NCBI GenBank assembly: GCA_011800155.1
Contig: CM022374.1
Location: 2,046,001 to 2,110,000, forward strand
Reading direction: 5' to 3'
From: Flammulina velutipes
Taxonomy: Eukaryota > Basidiomycota > Agaricomycetes > Agaricales > Physalacriaceae
DNA length: 64,000 nt
How positions within the stretch are numbered: position 1 is the stretch's first letter; every line of letters begins with the position of its first letter. The notes beneath the pieces were generated by a model, which was given only the letters and a program-made list of their open reading frames with translations, searched no databases and was not told where the DNA came from. Position numbers and translations under genes: made by a program. Positions 44,145-54,053 of this stretch are shown here, in pieces.

Positions 44145-45875
44145 ATGTTTGCTAGCACTCGTGTTGTTTTCTTCATCGGCTTCTTTGTTGGCTATCGTGC
44201 TGTACACACCCATGCACTGTACGTTCTCTAGTCTTTAATTTCTTCAGCGCTCCATCCTGCAGATAGACCTATCTCGTTTACGATTCCGACACATATTTCT
44301 CCACGGGAAGCGACACAGGCAAAGGTCGAATCTATCGAGCTGGATGGCGAAGAACGCCATATCAAATTCATCATGCTCGCGGATGACGACCCGGAAATCG
44401 CAAGGCTCTATGAGATTACTGATGTCTTCAAGGAAAAGCGCGCTTTGGTGAAAATAACTCATCGGCTGGATGAGGAACTTGGAGCTGGAGACCGATTGGG
44501 GAAGGAAATCTTGTACGCCACAGAGGTGAGTGTTCTACGGAGAAAGAACTGCAAAGCTGAAAAGTCTTTCTGGCTACCAGGCAGAAATATACCTGCACCA
44601 CCAAGCAGATGACACCTATGATTACCTTGTCATCAGAGATGTTCGAAAGCGACAAGGGACGCCGGATTTAAAATTTTTTCATGAGTGGTATCTCGACGAT
44701 TTCAGCATGAATGCGAAAAACAGACTGGCCGACCTTCGAGATCTCATCGAGACGGAACTTTCTAAATTGGCTGATGGCTTGGGCTTAACGTGCGCTATCG
44801 CATTTTTCGTGATGTTGCGCTTACTCACACAGTTCAGCAATCCAAACCTCAACTTTTGGAATGTTCTTGTCGACAGAACATTTAGCACGCTCGTGCCTAT
44901 AGACTGGTCGCCAGCTGACGATATTTATGAAGGTGTCAAAGAACTTCCTACGGGTAAACACAAGACGACCGCGCTTAAACAATTTTACGACGACATGGAA
45001 GAATTTCTTCCGAAAAGATTCAACGTCAAAGCACTGGAAGCCGTATTGAATTTCTTTGGAAAGGACTTGAGGGAGTGAGTACGACTTTGACCGAGTATTA
45101 TCTTGGATAACTGATTCTTGATCAGGGCGGACGGCGGCCCAATAGATGAGATAAGACTGAACGGTATTAATTACGAGCTTGAACCGCTCCCAAAGGCAGA
45201 CCAAGGCAAGTTCTCCACCGCATATAATATCTTGAAGGGGCTCCTATTAGGAAACGGGTCCAGAGTGCCTGCTATCTTGAAGGTTGTTATCAAGGATGGA
45301 AGCGAAACTAAGACCGAGAAAGAAATCGGCTACTTGACAAAGGTGAGCGGCCTTATCTCTGGAGAGAAAAGAGGCCAATGGCTCAATCATTATAAGGTTG
45401 GACTGCTCTTGGCTAGTAAAAGCAACAGTGTGGCGTTCTACATCGCTGTGAGGAACGTTCGGAAGGATGACCCTCCGTTGAAGCCATATCACGAATGGTA
45501 TCTTGAAGACAGTCAAAGAGACCTGGAAGCTGATTTAAAAACGCTGCAAACCAGTGTCAAGAAGAAAATGATGGAGTTCGCTGGGGAGAAACTACTGTGT
45601 GTTGGCCTATTTCATTGCCCGTGAGATTCAGTAGCTGAAGCTCGGGTAGCTACGGGGACCTTCACTTCCAAAACATATACATCGACAAGACACTCGAGAT
45701 AGTGATGCCGATAGACTGGGGGCCTGCCGACGGATTTTGGGGTGTTGAAGAAGCAACAGGACCGGACGACATCACGGAATATCAAAAATTCTTGTTGCAG
45801 GAGGTCCCAAAGAACTTGAATCGTCAAGAGCTGGCCTACATATTAGGGAGATACGATAAAGAATTACGGCCGTAA
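44145..45875 (+). CDS. Predicted secreted tandem kinase-like protein, paralogue C
   Basis: Exons 44145-44218, 44267-44525, 44581-44789, 44838-45074, 45126-45342, 45397-45596 and 45650-45875 give 473 aa. Signal peptide 1-24 (MFASTRVVFFIGFFVGYRAV, HTHA). This copy keeps the cleanest second domain: Lys312 in AILKVVIKD, Glu324/326 in a helix-C-like EKEIGYLTK, hinge-like FYIAVRNVRKDDPPL, Y400-G-D-L-H-F-Q-N407, and Asp421 in PIDWGPAD. The first domain aligns at the same spacing but reads N-P-N184-L-N-F-W-N189 and Asp203 in PIDWSPAD, so the catalytic Asp is Asn. Introns interrupt both halves at the same place and phase. No transmembrane helix after the signal. Not matched to any family with confidence; the fold assignment is inference. 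Confidence 0.75.
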
Positions 45876-46542
45876 GTCAGAGAGAGAAATTCCTCCGTCA
45901 GAACTAATTATTCTCCGTGACTAGTGGAGACAGAGATGATACCGCTGGAGGCAACTAAGTTAAATTAGGATGTATACTTACAATAATCATGTGCCCTTAA
46001 TCTTAGCTAACATTCAACGTAACTGCTTTTGTCGCGGTCGCTTGTGGTGTTCTTGAATGTTCGCGTGCGGTTGCGCGGCGCGGTCGGCATGGCCGAAGGT
46101 GAACGTTCAACGTTCAACAAGGGTAACTACTTGCCGACGATCTCTAGGCTATAGTTGCATCGCATATTACTCTAAGCCGCTGTGACAATGACAACAGACA
46201 TGGTACTACTTGACATCTCTGCAAAACTTGTAGATCATCTTATTACATAAGCCAGTGCGTTTGCTTTCAACCCACCACCAAGTGGTCGTGGAAACTTCAA
46301 TTTAGGGCCTGGCTATCTTCCACCATTCATATAGGTCCGAATCTCAGACTCTCAGGGCTCTCTTCTCGTATGTGCGCTATTTGCGAGTCTATCACCCCCC
46401 TTTCTTATAGACCGGTAACACTGTTCGGTGTATGTTTTCAAGTTACTGATCGCCTGACTACGAGCATCGAGAGATGTAAATATGAGCAATCAACAGTTCA
46501 TGTCCCCGCCATGTCCGTTTCACGAGCTGGATCTCGTGTAGG
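45876..46542. promoter_or_regulatory. Upstream region of paralogue D
   Basis: From about 46075 it repeats the sequence that lies before paralogue C from 43640, including CTTGACATCTCTGCAAAAC and TTACATAAGCCAGTGC at 46243. The alternative ATG at 46500 opens the conserved CPFHELDLV frame. No other gene is visible. Confidence 0.5.
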
Positions 46543-48276
46543 ATGTTTTCTAGCACCCGTATTGTCTTCTTCATCGGCCTCCTTGTTGGCTATGGTGCTA
46601 TACTCATTCACGCAGTGTACGTCCCCTAGATCTTTATTCTCTCCACCGACTCATTCTACAGATAGCCCTGTTACATTTCCGTATTCCACACACATTTCTC
46701 CACGTGAAGCGACACATGCAAAGCTCAAATCTCTCAATCTCAATGGCGAAGAACGAAGTGTCAAATTCATCATGCTCGTGGCTAACGACCCGGAAGCTGC
46801 AGGTCTCTATGAGCTTATTGATCTCTTTGAGCAACAGCGTGCTTTGGTGAAAGTAACTAAACGGATGGATACGGAACCTGGAGCTAGAGAGCAATTAAAG
46901 AAAGAAGCTTTATACACCAGAACGGTAAGTGTTCTTCGGGAAACAATTGCAAAGCTGATCCTGGCCTCTAGGCCAAGATATACCTGCACCACCAAGCAGA
47001 TGACACCCATGATTATCTTGTCATCAGAGATGTTCGAAAGCGACAAGGGATGCCGGATTTGAAGTTCTTTCATGAGTGGTATCTCGAGGACGTCAGCATG
47101 AACGCGCAAAACAGACTGACCGACCTTCGACATCTCATTGAGACAGAACTTTCTAAATTAGCTAATGACTTGGGCTTGACGTGCGCTATCCCATTCTTCG
47201 TGGTGTTGCGCTTACTCACACAGTGCAGCAATCCAAACCTCAACCTTTGGAATGTACTTGTCGACCGAACATTTAGCACGCTCGTGCCTATAGACTGGTC
47301 GCCAGCTGACGATATTTATGACGGTGTCGAAGAACTTCCTACGGGTGAAGACAAAACGACTGCGCTTGAACAGTTTTACGATGACATGGAACAACTTCTT
47401 CCGAAAAGATTCAATTTCAAAGCACTGAAAGCTGTGTTGGATTTTCTTGGGAAGGAGTTGAGGAAGTGAGTATGTCTTTCACCGAGTAGTGACTTGGATA
47501 ACTGATTCTTGATCAGGGCAGATGGAGGCCCAATAGACGAGATAAGTCTTAATGACACGACTTACAACCTCGAACCGCTCCCGAAGGCAGATCAGGGTTC
47601 ATTATCCGCCACGTATGATATTCTGCATGGTTTCCTATCAGGAAATAGGTCCAGAGTGCCTGCTATCTTGAAGGTTATCATCAAGGATGAAAGTGAGACC
47701 CAGATCAAGAAAGAAATCGACTACTTGACAAAGGTGAGCGGCCTTTCTCCGGAGAGAAACAAGACTAACTGTTTACTCCTTAAAAGGTTGGACTGTTCTT
47801 GACCAGTACAACCAATAATGCAGCATTCTACATTGCTGTGAGGAATGTTCGGAAGGATGATCCTCCGTTAAAGCCGTATCACGAATGGTATCTTGAAGAC
47901 AGTAGCAGGAACCTAGACGCCGACCTGAAAACGCTGCAAACTAATATCAAGACGAGATTGATGAAATTCGCAAGGGACGAACTATTACTGTGCGTTGGCA
48001 TATTTGATTGCCTGTGAGTTTTGTTGGCTGAATTTGAGCAGCTACTGGGACACTCACTTCCGAAACATATATGTTGACGAGAAGCTCGAGATAGTGATGC
48101 CGATAGACTGGGGCCCTCGCTCTCGTGAATTTGAAGGTGTTGCAGAAGCAACAAACCCGGATGCTGACATTGCGGAATATCAACAATCCCTTTCGGTGGA
48201 TATTCTAGATGCGTTCAATCGTGAACAGCTGGCATACACACTGTCAAAACTTTACGGAGAGAATTTACGGCCGTAA
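46543..48276 (+). CDS. Predicted secreted tandem kinase-like protein, paralogue D
   Basis: Exons 46543-46616, 46666-46924, 46972-47180, 47229-47465, 47517-47733, 47787-47989 and 48042-48276 give 477 aa. Signal peptide MFSSTRIVFFIGLLVGYGAI, then LIHA. First half: RALVKVTKR, DYLVIRDVRKRQG, NPNLNLWNVLVD, PIDWSPAD (no catalytic Asp). Second half: AILKVIIKD, KKEIDYLTK, FYIAVRNVRKDDPPL, then YWDTHFRNIYVD and PIDWGPRS, so Asp and Asn are kept but Gly is Trp. It is closest to C in the first half (including the PTHISPRE-like segment after the signal). The C/D pair looks like a more recent tandem duplication than A/B. Confidence 0.75.
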
Positions 48277-48819
48277 GTCGAAGCGAGAAATTCGTCACCT
48301 ACTAGTAGAACTAATTATCCTATTAGGGGGGACTGAGAGGATGCTGCTGGAAGCAAGATATGTTAAGTCAGGCCTACCCTATCATTAAAGATATACCGTT
48401 CATTTCAATTAACACTCACTGGCAATGGTCAGCGTTCGAGCACCTCGAAGACTACGAAAGGTCATCGAGCATACAACAGATTGCATGTGCATCTATGATT
48501 CACGCCATCAAACAAAGGATCCCTCAACACTAGTGACTAGTCGACCAAGCCTCCCGAAGTGCCAGCAACAGTAAGCAAGATGGGTGGCTTATAAAAACAG
48601 ACCTATAGAAAGTAAATGTCCGGGTGTAACAAGGCGCGTGCGCGTTAGCTTTGACGACTTGCGCGCGTCGCGGTCGTTGTAGCGTTCTTGAAAGGTCTTC
48701 AGACCTTACAATGTACAAGAAGAGAAACAGAGAAGCGCAGCTACGTTTCATGTAGTGCCCATCTGCGCGACCTATAAACACGTTCATTTTATGAGCTATG
48801 TCTTCGTAACAAAAAAAAA
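48277..48819. other. Gene-free stretch 3' of paralogue D
   Basis: Contains no supported frame. The sequence from about 48590 on is unrelated to the other paralogue 3' flanks as far as I can see. Confidence 0.4.
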
Positions 48820-49025
48820 GTGTCGGTAGACCTACGTGCTTTCAGTAAAGCATTAACAGAACGAGATGACTCTTACCTCAACACAAGGACAAGCATAATC
48901 CGCTATTTTGGGTCCGTACTTCGTTTCATCTTTGGCTTGGGTCAAGCCCATTGCGATTCTGCTATTCCCGCCAAGAGTCGACCACCGAGGAATTTCCTAC
49001 GTCAGTTCCTTGTGTCCTATTGTCG
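48820..49025 (-). pseudogene. TERT fragment (exon 8-intron-exon 9 region)
   Basis: About 200 bp matching 35523-35725 of the TERT gene in the same orientation, for example GTCGGTAGACCTA, TCTTACCTCRACA and TTTGGCTTG-GTCAAGCCCATTGCGAT-like words. It spans the intron between exons 8 and 9, so it is a DNA-level copy, not a retrocopy. Substitutions and small indels break the frame. There are no flanking exons, so it cannot encode TERT. Confidence 0.8.
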
Positions 49026-49322
49026 CTCATGGCAAGAACCTGCGAAGTATACGACGCCATGTATAAGAGAAATACGACAGCGTGGGATGATAGTACATGA
49101 ACGTTCGAAGTAAGTTCACCGAGTGGGGGTCGATTCAGAGCTCCATTTCATCATGATGAGAATGTCGAATATGCCGTCGCGGTGTATCGCATATAGGAAG
49201 GTAGAAGTCATACATAGAGGTGGATGGTGGTGCCAAGGCAAGAATCGGAACGCGGTCCATGTGGTCGAAAGGCATAACAATTGTCGGATAGCCAGGATCT
49301 ATAATGGTTACAGTACAGAGAA
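49026..49322. repeat. Copied fragment of the monooxygenase copy 2 5' region
   Basis: Aligns in the same orientation with about 43430-43720: the GAGTATACGA-GCCATATG-like start region, GAAGTAAGTTCACCGA, TCATGATGA and CGGAACGCGGTCC. It begins right where the TERT fragment stops and runs up to the stop codon of the reductase gene. Diverged; the monooxygenase ATG context survives but no frame follows. Confidence 0.65.
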
Positions 49323-50630
49323 CTACGCTGCAACACTGGCAACAAATGGATAGTCAGTGTACCCTTTCCCGCTTCCGTCACCGGGCATATAAAATGTAGA
49401 TCGGTCATAAGCATTGAACGGTATATCCTTCAAAATGCGCGTTGGCAGGTCAGGCTAGTCACATAATCAGCAATCAGCTCCGATAACGAGAAGATACGAC
49501 GAACGTTGGCCATGTACCATCTCCCGTAAGCAATGAGGTCTCCCTTTTCGGCTTCTTCTATACCAGACTCCCTGTTGAATCCCCCAGCACGAATAAAAGG
49601 CTTGGGTGCCCAGATGGCGCGCAAAAAGTCGTTGGATTCTGTACTAGACACCTGATCTGGCTCCTTGTCGAACCAGTTTGTATCCACGCGAGGCTCGATA
49701 ACGTGGAGGTATGCCAATGCCGGAAAGCGTTGCTTGAGCTGACTGACAAGATAGGAATAAGTCGGTTTGGGATCGGCCATTCCGAGACCTTGAAGAAGGA
49801 AAGTCAGAATAAATGAATGTACTAGAAATTAGAACCTACCGTTTCCTTTATTCCAAGGGCTGACGCGGAATCCGACGCGGTCCTGGCCAACACTACGAGA
49901 AACTCTTTCGACGATGTCCAAAGCATATTTGGCGCGTCTCTCGATGCTTCCGCCGTACGCATCAGTACGGGCATTGCCCAAGTCTTGCAAGAACTGCTCC
50001 GTAAGGCCGCCGTTTGCGCCGTGTATCTCGACACCTAATGACGAAAGTCTTCAAGGTCTATCCGTATTGAGCAAGTAAAGTACTGACCATCAAAACCTGC
50101 CTTAAATATGGCGTTTTCCGCAGCGACGCCATACAGCTCGATGTATTCTTCGATCTCCGCAAGGGTGAGCTCTCGGGGAACTTCGGATTCTGGGCTGACA
50201 GGAATGGCTGAGGGTGCCACATAGTCGTGGCCCTTCGACTTGAGAATAGCGGGGACACCGATACGTCCAAGTGACAAGATCTGGAGGTAGATAAAACTGC
50301 CTTGGGCGTGAACCGCGTCGGCGACCTGTAAATTGTCAGAGTGTGTATAGGACATGCCAGCAGACGATTGCTGACCTCTTTCCAGGCAGCGATTTGCTTC
50401 TCGGACCAGAGTTCGGGGAAGTGAGGGTATCCGGTAGCCTGGCTGGCTATACCGGTACCCTCAGCAATGAGGAATGTCCCAGGAATTTTGGCGCGTTGAA
50501 CGTAGTAGTCCTTTACGGCAGGTAGGGGTGCATAGTCATCGTCAGCACGGAGACGCGTCAGAGGAGGCAGGACAACACGATGAGAGAGAGTAAGTCTGCC
50601 GACTTGGATTGGTTCGAATAACTTGGGCAT
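49323..50630 (-). CDS. Old-yellow-enzyme family NADPH:flavin oxidoreductase
   Basis: FMN-dependent ene-reductase (PF00724). Exons 50376-50630, 50088-50325, 49840-50034, 49505-49788 and 49323-49454 give 367 aa, normal for the family. Evidence in order: LFEPIQVGRLTLSHRVVLPP (FMN strand 1), LTRLRADDDYAP, GTFLIAEGTGIASQATGYPH, LQILSLGRIGVP, VEIHGANGGLTEQFLQD followed by NARTDAYGGSIERR, FRVSPW, and YGRWYMANPDLP near the end. The His-x-x-Asn pair that binds substrate is present; the usual Tyr after HGANG is Gly here. OYE enzymes work in ergot-type alkaloid and other secondary pathways as well as detoxification. Its closeness to two monooxygenases may be functional, but the intervening genes argue for caution. 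Confidence 0.92.
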
Positions 50631-50965
50631 GGCTCGGAGGTGAGGAGGTGTTATGTTGGCTGGACGAAGAACAGGTAATTTCTTTTAAACATATCGCCCA
50701 GATGAGATAGCTGTCATTCCCCGATATTTCGGGAAATGCAAAATAAGCAGTGGCACGCCATTTTGAAGAGTTTTCGTCGGTCCAGAAAAACACAGGCGTT
50801 GTGATGATGATGGTTAGTGACAAGTACTGGTTGCTTCTTGCCATCACCACGAGACAAACATGAGTTGATGTCGACTTCATTTCCACCATTCGCTGGACGC
50901 AATACCACTTCTTTCATCCCATCGTAATCGCTGCATCGATCCCAGTCTCTTTCGCAGCTACAATC
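50631..50965. promoter_or_regulatory. Divergent promoter region, reductase/helicase
   Basis: Separates two divergently transcribed genes. Short frames only; no recognisable binding-site array. Confidence 0.4.
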
Positions 50966-53724
50966 ATGACCGAAACGCCGCCGCCTACAAAGCGCAAAGT
51001 CGAAACACAAGAATTCGACCAGATCCTGTTACCTGGCTTACCTCCTTGCCCGGTCAAGCGCATAATCATCAAAGAAAACGAAATCTCAACAAAGAAATTC
51101 CAAGCATTCAGCCGCACAGCCGATCCCATCGGCCTGTCAGTAGGATACGACGCCAAAGGTCTCCTCGAGACACTGGCTTTCACGAACGGCAAGGCCTGCG
51201 CTATCATCAAGATCGACACACGCAACAAAGATGCGCTCAACAAACGGCCAGATCGCATGGCGATACTCGAACAACACGTCTTTTGTCGCGACGCCGGCGA
51301 GGTCTTCGCCTTCGACATGGATATCGCCGCCGTATCGCTCTGTGATGCGCTCAATCTTCGCATCCTACGCGCCGTCGACATTCAATCTGCCTATCAAGAC
51401 AATATCTCTCGCGATCGCCTGCCCTTGGACTGTATCAAGGCCTGTGTAGGCACCAACCTTCGCATCGCGGAGAACAACATCAAGACTGTCTTCTCCGAAA
51501 GCTATCGCGACCCAAAGGTCGACATCGAGAAGACATTTTCCAGCCTCACACAGCGTGCATGGGCCGCGCATTTCGTGGCGTCCTACCAGAATGCCGACGC
51601 AACATTCAGCGAGGTCAAGCGCATCAATACCAAGAACTTCTCATCACAGGTAAGTCTCGCGAATTTTCTGTGTATGATCAACCTCACCTGTTGTTCAGAT
51701 GCTCAAGGTCATCATCAGGATGCTCGAGTCGACGAGGCGCGTCAATGAACTCGGACCGAATTCGGCCAAACACCAATTTCTCAATCACCAAGCGGCGGAC
51801 CACGAGTCGGTCGCCATGCAGCAGAAGACCTTCTCCAACCGACTGCGTCTCGGGCAGGTATGTCATGGCCTCCTAATCTCCCACACTCCACTCATATCCC
51901 GCCAGTCTGTTCGTGTCGTTCAACAGACCCCCGTCGACGGCAAAATCACACGTTCCGCTACTGTAACTGTGACGAGCGGCAAAGTTGCGACCTTCTCATT
52001 CGGAGACGGGGGAACAGCCACTAGCGACGACAAGACCTTGGTCAGCGTCACCTCCATGGATCGGGCGTCAGTCACGAATGCCGACATCAGGACACGCACG
52101 GAAATCCGTCGTGTCCTACAGGGAGACCTCGAACTGTTCGCTGACAACGTCTGGGTGAGGAATATCCTCACTGCTAAGACTGTCGAAGAATTCCTCCCAT
52201 GGCCCGCTGCCTGGCACTATCCTATCTCCTCTATTGATCAACTCCACCTAGAGCATAACCCAGCTCGCAGGCACCTGAACCCATCACAACAGCATTCCCT
52301 CGATGACATGCTCTCTACTGTCAAACCTATTACCCTGATCCAAGGTCCACCTGGGACCGGCAAGACATCTGTCATTGCCGCCTTTGTCCAGACTGCTCTG
52401 AGCTTGGGTTACTCTGGCATCTGGCTCATTGCACAGTCTAATGTTGCAGTCAAGAACATTGCAGAGAAGCTCATCAAGGTTGGCTTCAATGACTGGAAGC
52501 TCCTAGTCTCACAAGACTTTAAGTATGACTGGTATGTAGTTCACAATCCTTCTCTTGCATTTTGTGGATGCTAAGGTGTTATAGGCATGATCATCTGTAT
52601 ACTGAGATCTCCCAGAATATCATCATCTCTACCGACTTCAAAACTCTACCAAACAATCATCTTACTGGAGTCAAAGTCATTTTATGCACCCTATCCATGC
52701 TGTCTAACCAGTTTATCTTCCGTTTCACTCGAGCTGTGTCTCTCAATATCCTTGTTGTTGATGAGGCTTCACAGATCAAAACAGCTGAGTATATCAATGT
52801 ATTTACATCCTTCGAGACTCTGCGCAAAATGTGCTTTATTGGAGATCCCAAGCAATGTGAGCTATTACTTTTCAATGCACTGTATCTTTCTTATCTATTG
52901 TCAGTACCTCCTCATGGTGCTGATGATGTTGAGCAAGTTCAAAGCATCTTTGAAGTTCCGCATCTTCAAGACCAGTGCCTCTTACTCAATACCCAGTGTA
53001 AGTGATTTCTTTTCTTTATTTGCAGATAAATTGATATTTATTTGCAAGATCGTATGCCTCCTCAACTCGGGAGCTTTATCTCTAACAGAGTCTATGACGA
53101 CAAACTTTATTCATGGTCTGATCATCCTGTCCCTCCTGATACTCCCTCTATCTTCTTTGTTGATGTTGTGGATGGAAGAGAGGGAATGACACCTGCCAAA
53201 TCATTTGAGGTAGCCTTTCTGTTTGAATTGTGTCAATTTTCTATCTAATATGAGTTTTTAGAACTTATCTGAGGCAGATATAGCTGTCAAGTTGGCTCTT
53301 GGCCTGGACGGCAAAGGGATCCAATACCGAATCATCACACCTTACGATGGGCAGCGGAATCTCATTGAGACCCGCATGAAGGATGCTGAGATGAACTGGG
53401 AAAACAAGTGCTTCAATGTGGATTCTTTCCAAGGTATTTTCTTTATTTCTGTAATTGTCTATACTAATTAGTTTGATAGGAAATGAAGAAGACATTATCA
53501 TCATCTCAACTGTTCGTTCTAGAGCCATTGGCTTTCTTCAGAGTCTCCGTCGTACCAATGTCATGCTCACTCGCTGCAAGAAAGGCATGTACATTCTCTC
53601 AAGCAAAAGCTTCCTCAATGGGAATGGACGAGACTCCCTAGTTGGAGATCTGGCTCAAGAGATGGGTGACAAGGCCTGGCTTACTGTGAAGGATGTTGAG
53701 GACGAGAAGATTGGGCTTGTATAA
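50966..53724 (+). CDS. SF1 (UPF1/DNA2-like) helicase with an unassigned N-terminal region
   Basis: Eight exons (50966-51649, 51699-51857, 51906-52531, 52585-52856, 52905-52997, 53049-53209, 53262-53433, 53480-53724) give 803 aa. The helicase core runs from about residue 400 to 790: Walker A LIQGPPGTGKTS at about 426-437, AQSNVAVKNIAEKL (Ia), LVVDEASQ (II), GDPKQLPP (III), LNTQYRMPPQLG (IV), VDSFQGNEEDIIIIS (V) and RRTNVMLTRCKKGMYI (VI). All ATPase residues are present. The first 280 residues hold a compact region with FAFDMDIAAVSLCDALNLRI and VDIQSAY, which faintly recalls DEDD 3'-5' exonuclease folds but lacks clear catalytic acids. There is no UPF1 CH domain. Role in RNA or DNA metabolism is open. 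Base composition drops (AT-richer) in the 3' half. Confidence 0.88.
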
Positions 53725-53742
53725 CCACCTTTGGCTTTTATT

Positions 53743-53847
53743 AATATCTCTTTTCTATCACTGATATTTCCTGGAAGTCCCTCTACTTCTTCTCTTGGGA
53801 AAGAGAGAGTGAAAGCCAGGAAATACCAGTGATAGAACTGAGATATT
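53743..53847. repeat. 105-bp foldback (32-bp inverted arms)
   Basis: 53743-53774 and 53816-53847 are inverted copies with three mismatches in 32; the core CTATCACTG(A/G)TATTTCCTGG is 19/20. The 41-base loop is itself partly self-complementary (CTTCTCTTGGG / AAAGAGAG). It starts 18 bp after the helicase stop codon, so it lies in that gene's 3' untranslated region if transcribed. It could be a tiny foldback element or an RNA hairpin. Confidence 0.8.
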
Positions 53848-54053
53848 GCCAGATTTCCCATTATGCAAACATTTGACATTGTTCAGGAATTATGGAATGG
53901 AACAGATTACTTTATTTTATGTGAGAATAAAGTGACCTTGCCTCCTGGTACGTGCTTTGATGCTCTCCTCGCATAAAACAGTCATTCGGACGTTCCGGTC
54001 TGCGTTTCCGAGTCCATGAATCATCGATCATTACTGACTCTTGCTCTTCGACC
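53848..54053. other. Short intergenic region
   Basis: Holds the promoter and leader of the RQC1 homologue. Nothing else seen. Confidence 0.4.
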
